This document shows, piece by piece, positions 1 to 7,788 of a DNA stretch of 54,577 nt. The position numbers and the translations under genes are program-made. A model generated the notes under the pieces. The model was not told the DNA's origin and ran no database searches. It saw only the letters and a program-made list of their open reading frames with translations. How positions within the stretch are numbered: the stretch's first letter is position 1; each line of letters begins with the position of its first letter. The DNA lies in NCBI GenBank assembly GCA_017467275.1, contig JAFTSN010000009.1, positions 1 to 54,577 of the forward strand, written 5' to 3'. The DNA is from Clostridia bacterium. Its GTDB lineage: Bacteria > Bacillota > Clostridia > Christensenellales > Borkfalkiaceae.

Positions 1-227
1 AGTTTGGCTTTGACAGCGATGAAGTGATAGACGTGGTCAATTTGAAAGTGCCGATGGAATTGTCCTGTTCCTTTGGCGTGGAGGACGGAGTGTATCCCGC
101 ATATCATATGAACAAGCTTCATTGGGTTTCGGTGTTGTTACCTGATGCGCCCGAAGATGTTGTGAGCTTCCTTGTAAGCGTTAGTTTTGAGCTTACGGAG
201 AAAAAGAAAAAGTATGTACAAAATTAA
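1..227 (+). CDS. YjbR/MmcQ-family (DUF419) protein, C-terminal part only
   Basis: The reading frame is open to the left edge of the window (frame starts at base 3), so only the last ~75 residues are present. The GTG at 24 is an internal codon, not a convincing start: in-frame residues before it fit the family. The signature is the C-terminal half of the MmcQ/YjbR fold: a NLKVPMEL strand, then the PAYHMNKLHWVSV segment typical of this family, then a final helix corresponding to the SY-L motif (here VSFEL). These are small proteins of about 110-125 residues with a double-wing DNA-binding-like fold; the cellular role is poorly known. A strong hairpin terminator follows at 246-275. Family assignment is fairly secure, function is not. 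Confidence 0.72.
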   Translation, partial: FGFDSDEVIDVVNLKVPMELSCSFGVEDGVYPAYHMNKLHWVSVLLPDAPEDVVSFLVSVSFELTEKKKKYVQN

Positions 228-245
228 TTACAAAATGACATGAAA

Positions 246-275
246 GAGGGGTGACGAAATCCATCGTCACCCCTC
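246..275 (+). terminator. Hairpin terminator after the YjbR-like gene
   Basis: A perfect 12-bp stem (GAGGGGTGACGA at 246-257 with TCGTCACCCCTC at 264-275) with a 6-nt loop, followed by AAATTTT. It lies 18 bp after the stop codon at 227. The stretch 276-409 between this hairpin and the end of the next gene (minus strand) holds nothing I recognise. Confidence 0.8.
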
Positions 276-409
276 AAATTTTGCTACGCGGTAAACAAAG
301 AAAAGGAATTTTGAACTGATGGGAGAGAAATTCGGCCTAACAGGTCGTTTTCTTTGATACAACTTAAAAGATTTTAATAAGAATTAACTGTCAAAAAATT
401 TAATCTAAA

Positions 410-3400
410 TTATGGGCTGTCATCATTTTCTCTTCTTTCGGCTTCTTGTTCAAGTCTATGTTCTTTGATATTGCATTCTGCTTCTCTTTTATAATCATCG
501 GAAATAAGGCGAAGGGTTTCTGCATATGTAGCATATCCAAGTGCTTCAGCAGATTCAGCCATTTCTTTATATTTTTTGGCAAGTTCGAACTCTGGTTTCC
601 CTTCAGGATCAATCCATCTAACTCCACGTTGATTAAAGATTCCAATTCTATAGCCACGGCGCATTTCTTCATTCTCAATCTTATTGAGTTCTTGCATGAT
701 AAAGTCATCAATAAGGCCGTTTTCAAGCTTGCGAGCATAAGAAAGACCATTGCCGATAGTTTGTAATGTTACTGCTTCGCGATCTTCTTTTTTGGACCAA
801 GCCTTGCAAGTTTCGATCCATATCCGAAATATCTCTTCATTATAATTACCTTCCCAATCAGTTCCGGGTATTACACAAAAATCATGTAAAATATTCCAAA
901 GTCTTTTTCCCATATTTTCCGAAAGAGATTCTTCATGATTATCAGCATGCCGCTTTTTGTAAAACAATCTTATAAGTTCGCAGAAAAATTCAGGTTCATT
1001 GGCTAATCGATATCTTATTGCTATAGGCTTTACTTTTGAATTTTCATTAAGCCAAGATAAATAGATCAGTTCAATATTCGAGATCTCTTCTATGCTGATG
1101 GTTCTATTTTGTTGTAATAAGTTGATTAAATTTCTAACGGCATCGGGATCCAATCTGTCATCACTTTTTGTGATTGCTGCTTGGGTTAATATATGATATA
1201 TCTCATTATGAGGAATACTACACTGTTCGGCTGTAATTCCGAATAAATTGATTGCTGCAGCATATCTCTTTCTTGAAACTAATTGATTCCACACATAGTT
1301 CAAGTTTATACTATCATCTAATCCATAGCGAGGAATAAAGATAATATCCCAATATAAACCAATTTCTTCATTTAATAAAGATTGGGCTATTTCAAATAAT
1401 TGCATAGAAGGGCGAATGCACGAAAGAATCCAAGCGATATAGCTTGAAGTATAACATTCCAATTCTATTTGTGTAAGGACGGCATAGCCATTGGCTATTA
1501 TGTAGCCATCAATTATTGAGGCAAAGAAATTCTTACTTAACTTAGATTCATGACACATCTTTAAAAGTGCTTTTATATCGTCTTTGCTTAATTTTTTGCC
1601 TAAATTCTGGGCAATCCAAGCTTCATTATTGACTTCTTGGGCAAATTCGATAACAGCGTTTATACCATATGAGCTAAATATTTCATAAACCGCGGTTTGT
1701 TGTTTATCTCGTTTTGCCTCCCATTTGGTGTTAAAATCACCGTCATCATCATAATAAAAATATCCTGGTTCATATATTCTTCTATAATTATATCGGATAT
1801 CAATAGGGGTTGTTTTTTCAATAGCAGATTCTAATAAGGTCATCATAAATTCATCTAAACCTTCAGGATTGTTATGAATTAGCCACTCCTTTTGATTTAT
1901 AAGCTCTTTCCAGAAAGGATATTTTTTAGAATCATCCCAACTAATAGACTGCTCTGCAATTAATCTCAAATACTCTATAATTGTATCTCGATCCATATTA
2001 TCGTAATGAGATAGTAAATCACACAATTTTGAGTAGTCGGTTTTAGCTAACCCTAAGGCTAAATGAGAATAATACTGATACAACTCTAAAATGTCTGTGC
2101 TAGAATAGTTTATATCCTTTGGCAAAATAGCGATAATATAACGGGGTTTATGAGTTCCAGTTGTAGTAGTTGTAGTATGTGGTAACAATCCTTTTATAAC
2201 ACGCCAAGCAATATCTGGGCATTCTATTTGTAAAGCTTTAATTGCATTCTTTTGCTTTTCTTTGGAAGCCAATGTTTGTATATGCCAGGGGAGCATAATG
2301 TCGATAATGGAATTTATAGGTGTTGTTGAAGAATTTGTTTTATCATATTTTAGCGTTGATAGCAAGCCCAATACTTTAATACATTTCACAAAATATTTTT
2401 CTTCCCACGCTAATCCTTCTAAAGACCACAATATTGAACAAATAAAATTTCTTGACAATAATAAATTATCGTTTTCTTTAGGGAATAAGGCTTCCAAATT
2501 CTGAGGAGCATTAACAATCTGTTTTTCTAAGCAAGACAAATATTCTGATGGATTAATTTCAGCGATAATGGTAAGGTGAGAATCTAAACTCATCCATGTC
2601 GAACTGCTCGCATTAGAAAGTAAAGCTCGAACCAGTTTTATGGATTCATAATTAATTATTTCTGAGGAACAGGATAATTGTACGCTTGATAAATTACAAA
2701 GCATTGCAAGACCGTTTATTATTCCGTTACGCAATGATTCAGAATGTTCAAAAGCTCCTGTTGCGGGGGTTAATAAACTATACTCACCATTATCCTGAAT
2801 GCGTGTATCTTGTTCTTTAAGAACATCATATGATAATTCAAAAAACTTTTTAATATCCTCATCAAAGAACAATTTTGAAGAAACTTTTATAATAGAACGT
2901 CTATGATTAATATGCCATAATCCTTCTGAAAAAGAAATATTAGGATTGGGCTGTAAAGAATCTTCTTGTATTATCTTTTGAATCTCGTGGTATGTTTTCC
3001 CTAAAAACGACTCTAAAAATTTTTTATCGGGGTTATTTTTTTCGCTCCAAGAACCTATTAATGCTAATTTAGCCCAAAAGGAGTCAACGGTAAAATCAAT
3101 CGGTTCCACCGTAGTGTCTTTAATAGAAATAATGTTTTTGAATTTTTGTTTTATAAAATCTGGAATCTTATTTAAAGTAATATAAGCCGCAGCTTTATCA
3201 AATCTAGCGGCGTAATCAACAAGTTGCGACCACGTGGATAATGCATCATCCTTGCAATTAGAAGTGATTAATGCACGAATTAAAAATTCATTGACGCTAC
3301 TTTCATAATCCAAGTCGAATACCAGAATTGTAAAGATTTTACAAAAACCCCATAATTGCTCATCGGTTACGTCTTGATTATTATTTGCTTCCTTTAGATA

Positions 3401-3931
3401 ATCTCGTATGATTTGTAACTTTTCCCTGTTTGTATCATTGGAATAATTTGCTCTATTGATTCTATCAACGAAATCTTCGGAGTCTATAGCAGCATTTGCT
3501 TGGTCATGTATAAATCGTAATGAGTTTGCATTTGCAACGGTTCCTGAAATCAATACAATCTTATCATTTTGTTTATTAAAAGTTGCTTTATTGTAGTCGC
3601 TCCAAGCGGCAATAAGAACTTCTTTGTAGATTTTATTCTTTGTAAGCAAAACTCCATGTTTTATTTGACATAATAGTTTAGCTGAATGACGATCGGAGCA
3701 AGATTCAACAATAACGTCATCAATATCATTTCCCGACCTTTTACCTTGGAAATGTACAGAGGTTATAGGGGAATTGAGAAGGGGAGTAAAGCTCTCCACC
3801 AATAATGCCAACAAAAACGTAGCTTGAACACGATGCTCAAAATCTATACCACCTCCGCCAGTTGAAAAGGGATTGCTAAGCGCAGATATAGTGGCTTTAG
3901 TTGTCGTTTTCGTTTTTGTATTAGTGCTCAT
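410..3931 (-). CDS. Large Cap4-like nuclease / helical-repeat protein, probable anti-phage defence protein
   Basis: 1173 residues. The N-terminus (residues ~18-170) carries the FSTGGGG and FEHRVQA motifs followed by a PD-(D/E)xK-type nuclease core: the acidic pair in GNDIDDVIV (about residues 67-75) and QIKHG (about 88-92) supply the D...QxK arrangement of the Cap4/DUF4297 dsDNA nuclease group. Residues ~190-290 are helical. From ~290 (LALIGSWSEKNN) to the C-terminus the protein is a long alpha-helical solenoid with motifs such as ILWSLEGLAWEEKYF and IMLPWHIQTLAS, which I associate with effector proteins of the STAND (Avs-like) kind. I find no Walker A (GxxxxGK[ST]) or Walker B motif, so the NTPase core seen in STAND proteins is absent. 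Start: ATG at 3931 with GGAGG upstream and a good promoter. The gene stands alone and is clearly more AT-rich than the sugar loci, suggesting horizontal transfer. Nuclease call is fairly good; a defence role is inferred. Confidence 0.65.
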   Translation of the reverse strand: MSTNTKTKTTTKATISALSNPFSTGGGGIDFEHRVQATFLLALLVESFTPLLNSPITSVHFQGKRSGNDIDDVIVESCSDRHSAKLLCQIKHGVLLTKNKIYKEVLIAAWSDYNKATFNKQNDKIVLISGTVANANSLRFIHDQANAAIDSEDFVDRINRANYSNDTNREKLQIIRDYLKEANNNQDVTDEQLWGFCKIFTILVFDLDYESSVNEFLIRALITSNCKDDALSTWSQLVDYAARFDKAAAYITLNKIPDFIKQKFKNIISIKDTTVEPIDFTVDSFWAKLALIGSWSEKNNPDKKFLESFLGKTYHEIQKIIQEDSLQPNPNISFSEGLWHINHRRSIIKVSSKLFFDEDIKKFFELSYDVLKEQDTRIQDNGEYSLLTPATGAFEHSESLRNGIINGLAMLCNLSSVQLSCSSEIINYESIKLVRALLSNASSSTWMSLDSHLTIIAEINPSEYLSCLEKQIVNAPQNLEALFPKENDNLLLSRNFICSILWSLEGLAWEEKYFVKCIKVLGLLSTLKYDKTNSSTTPINSIIDIMLPWHIQTLASKEKQKNAIKALQIECPDIAWRVIKGLLPHTTTTTTGTHKPRYIIAILPKDINYSSTDILELYQYYSHLALGLAKTDYSKLCDLLSHYDNMDRDTIIEYLRLIAEQSISWDDSKKYPFWKELINQKEWLIHNNPEGLDEFMMTLLESAIEKTTPIDIRYNYRRIYEPGYFYYDDDGDFNTKWEAKRDKQQTAVYEIFSSYGINAVIEFAQEVNNEAWIAQNLGKKLSKDDIKALLKMCHESKLSKNFFASIIDGYIIANGYAVLTQIELECYTSSYIAWILSCIRPSMQLFEIAQSLLNEEIGLYWDIIFIPRYGLDDSINLNYVWNQLVSRKRYAAAINLFGITAEQCSIPHNEIYHILTQAAITKSDDRLDPDAVRNLINLLQQNRTISIEEISNIELIYLSWLNENSKVKPIAIRYRLANEPEFFCELIRLFYKKRHADNHEESLSENMGKRLWNILHDFCVIPGTDWEGNYNEEIFRIWIETCKAWSKKEDREAVTLQTIGNGLSYARKLENGLIDDFIMQELNKIENEEMRRGYRIGIFNQRGVRWIDPEGKPEFELAKKYKEMAESAEALGYATYAETLRLISDDYKREAECNIKEHRLEQEAERRENDDSP

Positions 3932-3966
3932 AAATCAACTTTACCTCCGTAAGTGCTTCTTATAAT

Positions 3967-3995
3967 ATTATAACATATTTAGATTAAATTTGCAA
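3967..3995 (-). promoter_or_regulatory. Promoter of the Cap4-like nuclease gene
   Basis: On the minus strand TTGCAA (3990-3995), a 17-bp spacer and TATAAT (3967-3972). The transcript would start near 3960, leaving a short leader with a GGAGG ribosome binding site before the ATG at 3931. Confidence 0.7.
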
Positions 3996-4155
3996 TACGT
4001 TATCGCACACAATAAAAGTTATGATAACGAAAAGTGGTTCATCTATTAATTTGAAATTACTTATAGAAAAAAAAGGGGGGGATAAAAATTTTATATTTTA
4101 CGGGAAAAGACTTCACAATAGCAGTGATTGTTTCCAAAACTCATCGAAAATAAGT

Positions 4156-4194
4156 AAAAAATCCGTGAAAAATCAAACGATTTTCACGGATTTT
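4156..4194 (-). terminator. Terminator of tRNA-Pro(CGG)
   Basis: A long A/T-flanked inverted repeat around ATCCGTGAAAA / TTTTCACGGAT begins directly behind the CCA end of the tRNA on the minus strand, giving a stem with a T-run in the transcript. Classical single-gene tRNA terminator. Confidence 0.8.
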
Positions 4195-4270
4195 TGGTCG
4201 AGGCGACGGGGATCGAACCCACGACCTCAGCGTCCCGAACGCTGCGCGCTACCAGCTGCGCTACGCCTCG
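4195..4270 (-). tRNA. tRNA-Pro (anticodon CGG)
   Basis: Minus-strand cloverleaf of 73 nt plus encoded CCA (4195-4197). The acceptor stem CGAGGCG pairs with CGCCTCG, the anticodon stem CAGCG/CGCTG encloses loop TTCGGGA, and the T-arm contains GGTTCGATCC. Anticodon CGG reads CCG. The first 41 bases of the neighbourhood (4232-4272, the 5' half of the tRNA up to the anticodon loop) are repeated exactly at 4427-4467, upstream of this gene. The good promoter lies before that fragment, so transcription must pass through the fragment and ~155 bp more before reaching the intact tRNA. Confidence 0.95.
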
Positions 4271-4426
4271 ATTTTTTCAATTTTTAATTTATTTTCGTAA
4301 GTGGTCAAACATGTGGTCAAGCCACTTATTTCGAACGTTTTGTAGAAAAGTGTACCGCCTGAATTGTTAGGTTTTTCAAGGGGTTCAGCGATTTTCAAAA
4401 ATCACTGCTTCAAGACCGGTGGCGGT

Positions 4427-4467
4427 GTCCCGAACGCTGCGCGCTACCAGCTGCGCTACGCCTCGAT
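4427..4467 (-). pseudogene. Truncated tRNA-Pro(CGG): 5' half only
   Basis: An exact 41-bp copy of 4232-4272. It contains the acceptor 5' strand, D-arm and anticodon stem 5' strand up to the anticodon loop, then diverges into CCGCCACC, with no T-arm. It sits directly behind a near-consensus promoter (4477-4505), i.e. in the place where the functional gene would be expected. The 155 bp between the two copies carry no gene; one minus-strand frame is open there and ends inside the intact tRNA with a tail containing GLTTCLTTY. This looks like a scar of site-specific integration followed by deletion, or a local 195-bp duplication. Confidence 0.85.
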
Positions 4468-4476
4468 AACGCAACT

Positions 4477-4505
4477 ATTATACACTGCTTTTTTTCTTTT
4501 GTCAA
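4477..4505 (-). promoter_or_regulatory. Promoter of the tRNA-Pro(CGG) region
   Basis: Minus strand, perfect consensus: TTGACA (4500-4505), 17-bp spacer, TATAAT (4477-4482). The predicted start (~4470) lies 5 bases before the 5' end of the truncated tRNA copy. The 330-bp gene-free stretch 4271-4599 contains this promoter, the tRNA fragment and otherwise nothing recognisable. Confidence 0.85.
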
Positions 4506-4599
4506 TCAATTCTCGCACTCTTTCAAAGAATTCCTCGGAAGTTTATTTCTGCTTTGAAACGGGTATGTTAAACGGCTCAAAAAAACAAACGAGAGGGGA

Positions 4600-5454
4600 T
4601 TAGCCGTAATGATATCGATTAAGCAGTTTTTTTGCTTTTCTAGGATTTTTTCTTACGCCGATTCCCATATCATAGCAATAAGCCAATTGTGATATTGCTT
4701 TTTGATTGCCTTGCTTTGCAGATTTTTTATACCATTTTACTGCCTTTTTTACGTTCTTTTCCGTTCCCCAACCAAATTCAAAACATTTGCCTAATTCAAG
4801 CTGTGCTTCAGCGTCTCCTTTTTTTGCGCAAAGTAATTTGTTGTAAAAATTAACGTGGGCTTTTTCCTTGATACGATCTTCGCATGCTAAACATTCCGCT
4901 AATGCGTTTTTACACCGCATGTCATTCATATCGGCGCCTTTTTTCAATAAGGTAAACGCTTCCTCGAAGCGGCCGTGCTCTTGTTCCCATAAGCCGCAAA
5001 GATATAAAACGATGGGTATATTCAGGCAGGGACTATCGTCAATCCACCCCATAATTTCAAAACATTCAGTCGGAAAAGAAGAGGGGACTCCGTTTAAAAG
5101 AATTACGTAGTTTTCGTTCTCGTCTATATTAAGAACGCTGAAAATTTGCTCCTTTTTTAATGGAGGAATGTCTTTTTGAGCGGAATATTTCACGAAAAGA
5201 CCAATCCCGTCCTTTTTTTCGGGACAGGGGGAATTGTCGACGATATCAAACATTTCGGGAGGAAAAAGATAATCTTCTCCGCTTTCGTCGACGATTTTAT
5301 ACCAACCGTGTTTTTCGATGGAAATGACCTCATATTCTTTTCCTGAAATAAAGTCGTCACAGGAAAAAAATAGAAGTTGATCTCTCACTTTTTTCGGAAG
5401 CTTATAAAACTCCGTTTCTGCTTGTCTGTAGGATTCTTTAACAATTACTTTCAT
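4600..5454 (-). CDS. Sel1-repeat (TPR-like) protein
   Basis: 284 residues from the ATG at 5454 (MKVIVKES...); the frame is open to 5535 but the extra 27 residues look untranslated. Residues ~1-75 form a small beta-rich domain (SGKEYEVISIEKHGWYKIVDE, then DYLFPPEMFDIV), with a second similar stretch around residues 90-140. The C-terminal third holds Sel1-like repeats, clearest in DAEAQLELGKCFEFGWG and KAISQLAYCYDMGIGVRKN. Such repeats are helical protein-protein interaction scaffolds. There is no signal peptide, so the product is probably cytosolic. It is AT-rich, in the same accessory stretch as the nuclease gene. No enzymatic function is visible; a toxin, immunity or signalling role would be a guess. 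Confidence 0.75.
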   Translation of the reverse strand: MKVIVKESYRQAETEFYKLPKKVRDQLLFFSCDDFISGKEYEVISIEKHGWYKIVDESGEDYLFPPEMFDIVDNSPCPEKKDGIGLFVKYSAQKDIPPLKKEQIFSVLNIDENENYVILLNGVPSSFPTECFEIMGWIDDSPCLNIPIVLYLCGLWEQEHGRFEEAFTLLKKGADMNDMRCKNALAECLACEDRIKEKAHVNFYNKLLCAKKGDAEAQLELGKCFEFGWGTEKNVKKAVKWYKKSAKQGNQKAISQLAYCYDMGIGVRKNPRKAKKLLNRYHYG

Positions 5455-5618
5455 TATTTTAGCCTTATGAAAATAAGAGGGGCTATACAATAATAATCTG
5501 CATTTTTTAAGATTAATTAAACCGTCCAAGCCCAAACAACTGTCGCGGATTCATACTATTTTGAACCAATTATTGCTCTATTTCCGTTGTTCTCTACTCT
5601 TATCCGTTTTATCCTTCA

Positions 5619-6044
5619 CTAAAAATATTTTCCAATCAACGAACTAAAATATTTTTTAATAACATATGAATACAACTTCTCATACGGACGTTTGTCCTTC
5701 CTATTGTCATTATAATAAATATAGTGTTGATATAAAGGAAGATAAGAATTTGTAATGCCTATAAATTTTAATACTGGAGCGTCATAAATAAACCATTCTT
5801 TACTATCATCTACATAACGATAAGCTTCAAAATCCAAGGCGTTTATATAGGGTAATAGTTCGGTGATATCTTCGTCTGTCAATTTCACAGGAATGTTTTC
5901 TACTACTTTTTCTTTCCCACCAATCCATTTCAAACTTTGAAACGCTGCTTCTCTTGAAATCACGTTAATCAAAATATTCCAATCGTTTCGGCTATCCCTA
6001 CACTCAAATATGATTTTCGTGTAATAAATTTTTTCTTCTTCCAT
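5619..6044 (-). CDS. Hypothetical protein, 141 residues
   Basis: Not recognised. The product (MEEEKIYYTKIIFECRD...) is rich in aromatic residues and lysine, mixed alpha/beta in appearance, with no signal peptide, membrane segment or metal-binding motif. The ATG at 6044 has only a weak GGAAAA upstream. It lies in the AT-rich accessory stretch between two proline tRNAs and has the same orientation as the Sel1 gene, 160 bp away. Small unknown proteins beside Sel1-type genes are sometimes immunity proteins, but nothing here shows that. Confidence 0.55.
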   Translation of the reverse strand: MEEEKIYYTKIIFECRDSRNDWNILINVISREAAFQSLKWIGGKEKVVENIPVKLTDEDITELLPYINALDFEAYRYVDDSKEWFIYDAPVLKFIGITNSYLPLYQHYIYYNDNRKDKRPYEKLYSYVIKKYFSSLIGKYF

Positions 6045-6137
6045 ACAATTTTTCCATTATTAAAATTAAAGACAAACCTAAGTTGAATGGTTCAACTTAC
6101 TTTATATTATACCCTATTTGTTTGAATTTTGCAATAA

Positions 6138-6177
6138 AAAACAAGCCTTTCTTGAAACGTCAAGAAAGACTTGTTTT
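6138..6177 (-). terminator. Terminator behind the tRNA-Pro 3'-end copy
   Basis: Minus-strand hairpin with 17-nt arms (6138-6154 with 6161-6177; one mismatch) whose arms end in A/T runs, placed directly after the CCA of the duplicated tRNA 3' end at 6174-6197. The arrangement is the same as for the intact tRNA at 6383-6456. Confidence 0.75.
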
Positions 6178-6197
6178 GGTTGAGGCAACGGGACTTG
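6174..6197 (-). pseudogene. Duplicated 3' end of tRNA-Pro(AGG)
   Basis: An exact 24-bp copy of 6377-6400: CCA, discriminator base, acceptor 3' strand and part of the T-arm of the neighbouring intact tRNA-Pro(AGG), offset 203 bp. It has no anticodon or D-arm. Behind it (minus-strand sense) is its own terminator. Such 3'-end copies are what integrases leave when elements insert into tRNA genes. Confidence 0.85.
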
Positions 6198-6328
6198 CGC
6201 CTTTAGCGGCGCGCCCCGCCCCGACGTTATCAATGTCGGGCTTTGCCGTCAAATTCTGCGTTTTTCAAGCTTTGTAAGGCAAAGCGTTTTGCTCCCGCAA
6301 AACGGCTCCCACCCTCAAGTCCCGTCGC
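6184..6328. repeat. Hairpin-rich unit bounded by a tRNA-derived inverted repeat
   Basis: The ends form an inverted repeat: GGCAACGGGACTTG at 6184-6197 (tRNA 3' part) and CAAGTCCCGTCGC at 6316-6328. Within it, read on the minus strand, are GTTTTGC-GGGA-GCAAAAC, GCTTTG-CCTTA-CAAAGC, CCCGAC-N9-GTCGGG and GCGCC-GCTAAA-GGCGC. It is therefore a compact multi-stem structure of ~145 bp wedged between two tRNA-Pro 3' ends. It could be a miniature mobile element or a structured RNA read through from the tRNA promoter. No open frame of note. Confidence 0.55.
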
Positions 6329-6343
6329 AACGCCGAAACAATA

Positions 6344-6380
6344 AAAAAATACAGCACATCAGCGATGTACTGTATTTTTT
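6344..6380 (-). terminator. Terminator of tRNA-Pro(AGG)
   Basis: Minus-strand hairpin around ATACAGTACATC / GATGTGCTGTAT with A/T runs on both sides, starting directly at the CCA end of the tRNA. One G-U pair in the stem. Confidence 0.8.
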
Positions 6381-6456
6381 GGTTGAGGCAACGGGACTTG
6401 AACCCACGACCTCTTGGTCCCTAACCAAGCGCGCTACCAAACTGCGCTATGCCTCA
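6380..6456 (-). tRNA. tRNA-Pro (anticodon AGG)
   Basis: Minus-strand cloverleaf of 74 nt with encoded CCA (6380-6382). The acceptor stem is TGAGGCA/TGCCTCA, the anticodon stem CTTGG/CCAAG encloses loop TTAGGGA, and the T-arm has GGTTCAAGTCC. The anticodon is AGG, i.e. A at position 34, which needs deamination to inosine to read CCU/CCC. A34 outside tRNA-Arg(ACG) is unusual in bacteria although known in some Firmicutes. A good promoter precedes it at 6495-6523. The 3' 24 bp are duplicated at 6174-6197. Confidence 0.93.
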
Positions 6457-6494
6457 ATGTTGCCGCTACGCTTTCACGCCGAACAGCATAAACT

Positions 6495-6523
6495 ATTATA
6501 CTTACACCGAGACGTTTAGTCAA
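6495..6523 (-). promoter_or_regulatory. Promoter of tRNA-Pro(AGG)
   Basis: Minus strand TTGACT (6518-6523), 17-bp spacer, TATAAT (6495-6500), about 30 bases ahead of the tRNA 5' end. Confidence 0.8.
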
Positions 6524-6582
6524 GCGTTTTTCGGTCCTTTTTTATAAATTTTTAAATTTGTTTTATTTACGAAGGACTCTAT

Positions 6583-7782
6583 TCAGTCGAAATAGCCTTT
6601 GTAGCGGAGCTCATGTTTGCTCTTGGGGAATAAATGCTTATGAAGATCGATAAAATAGTCGTCGGTCATGCTTGCGATATAGTCCACGACGATTTGGTTT
6701 TTCTCCGTCTCCTCATACGCCATGGGACGCTTCGGCTGATAATGCGGCTTGTCGATATAGGCAATATGATGGGAAAAGATGGGGGAGGGGCGGCTTTCCT
6801 TTAAGTCGGATAAAAGCCGTTCATACAGCTCCGCCGTCATTTTTTCGAGAATGCTTTCACTCTCAGTTACCCGTTTGTCGCCGTAAATTTGCTCGTAGTT
6901 TTCCCGCTTCGCCTTTTTTAGCGCGTCAAAATGCGCGCGGTCCATTTTGATATAATTTTGCCCGTAGCTATGTTCAATGATATTTACCATAAGGTTATTG
7001 ACGATCTCGGCGTTTATTCTCCCGATGCCGTGATCGGAGAAAGCTTCCGAGGGGGAGATACGGCTCTTTTCTGCGTCTTGTCTGTCCTTCCCGAGATATG
7101 CGATAATATCCGAAATACGAACGACGCAGCCCTCGAGCGTTGAAGGGATGAGTTTTTTCACGTTTTCGCCGTCCAAATAACACGCCTCGACCTGCCTGTC
7201 GAACGCCTCGAAAGAGTCAAGCGGGGCGGGCAGGTATGCGTCGAGCTCAAGTTCGCCGTTATGCGAGACGATCCCGCTGAGCGTTTGCAGGGAAATATTT
7301 AACGGGAAAATACCGTCGAGGACGCGCACGGAATGGACGTTGTGCGCGAATCTCCGCCCCGTATGCTCGCAATAGAGCTTATCTAAAAAGCGCTCGCCCG
7401 CATGCCCGAACGGAGTATGCCCGATATCGTGTCCGAGCGCAATTGCCTCGATTAAATCAAGGTTAAGGTTAAGCGCCTTTCCGAGCGTCCGCGCGATTCT
7501 GGAAACGAGCTGTACGTGCAGGCTCCGATGGGTGATATCGTCGTTTTTATAGAGGGAAAAGACCTGCGTTTTGTCCGAATAGCGGTTATAATACGGGCAG
7601 TTTAAAATCTTATCGATATCCCGCACGAATGCGGGGCGCCAGACGGTTGCGACGTCGTGCGTGCCTGCGCTTCGTCTTACGGCGTCGCGCTCGTTGAACG
7701 CCACCCGAATAAAGGTGCCGTTTTTTTGCTCTTCTTCTATTCGTTTCGTTAAAGCTTCAGATAGGGTTTCGTAGTATGCCAT
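6583..7782 (-). CDS. HD-domain deoxyribonucleoside triphosphate triphosphohydrolase (dGTPase family)
   Basis: 399 residues. Hydrolyses dNTPs to nucleoside plus triphosphate, helping to set dNTP pools; some family members restrict phage. The HD metal site is visible: RDIDKILNCPYYNRYSDKTQV (tract at 54-74), H85 in THRSLHV, H118-D119 in LGHDIGHTPFGHAGE, and a later conserved aspartate in VRISDIIAYLGKDRQDA. The length fits the short dNTPase class (about 330-440 residues). The start at 7782 is interesting: the promoter -10 box ends 6 bp before the ATG, so the mRNA should begin at the start codon itself and there is no Shine-Dalgarno. The gene is monocistronic. Assignment is secure at family level; the preferred nucleotide is unknown. 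Confidence 0.9.
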   Translation of the reverse strand: MAYYETLSEALTKRIEEEQKNGTFIRVAFNERDAVRRSAGTHDVATVWRPAFVRDIDKILNCPYYNRYSDKTQVFSLYKNDDITHRSLHVQLVSRIARTLGKALNLNLDLIEAIALGHDIGHTPFGHAGERFLDKLYCEHTGRRFAHNVHSVRVLDGIFPLNISLQTLSGIVSHNGELELDAYLPAPLDSFEAFDRQVEACYLDGENVKKLIPSTLEGCVVRISDIIAYLGKDRQDAEKSRISPSEAFSDHGIGRINAEIVNNLMVNIIEHSYGQNYIKMDRAHFDALKKAKRENYEQIYGDKRVTESESILEKMTAELYERLLSDLKESRPSPIFSHHIAYIDKPHYQPKRPMAYEETEKNQIVVDYIASMTDDYFIDLHKHLFPKSKHELRYKGYFD

Positions 7783-7788
7783 AAGTGA

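Noticed and set aside
4021-4287. Open frame across tRNA-Pro(CGG)
   Set aside because: It is a translation of the tRNA antisense and its terminator (the familiar RRGSNPRPQ-type artefact).
6289-6519. Open frame across tRNA-Pro(AGG)
   Set aside because: Another tRNA antisense artefact, without start signals.
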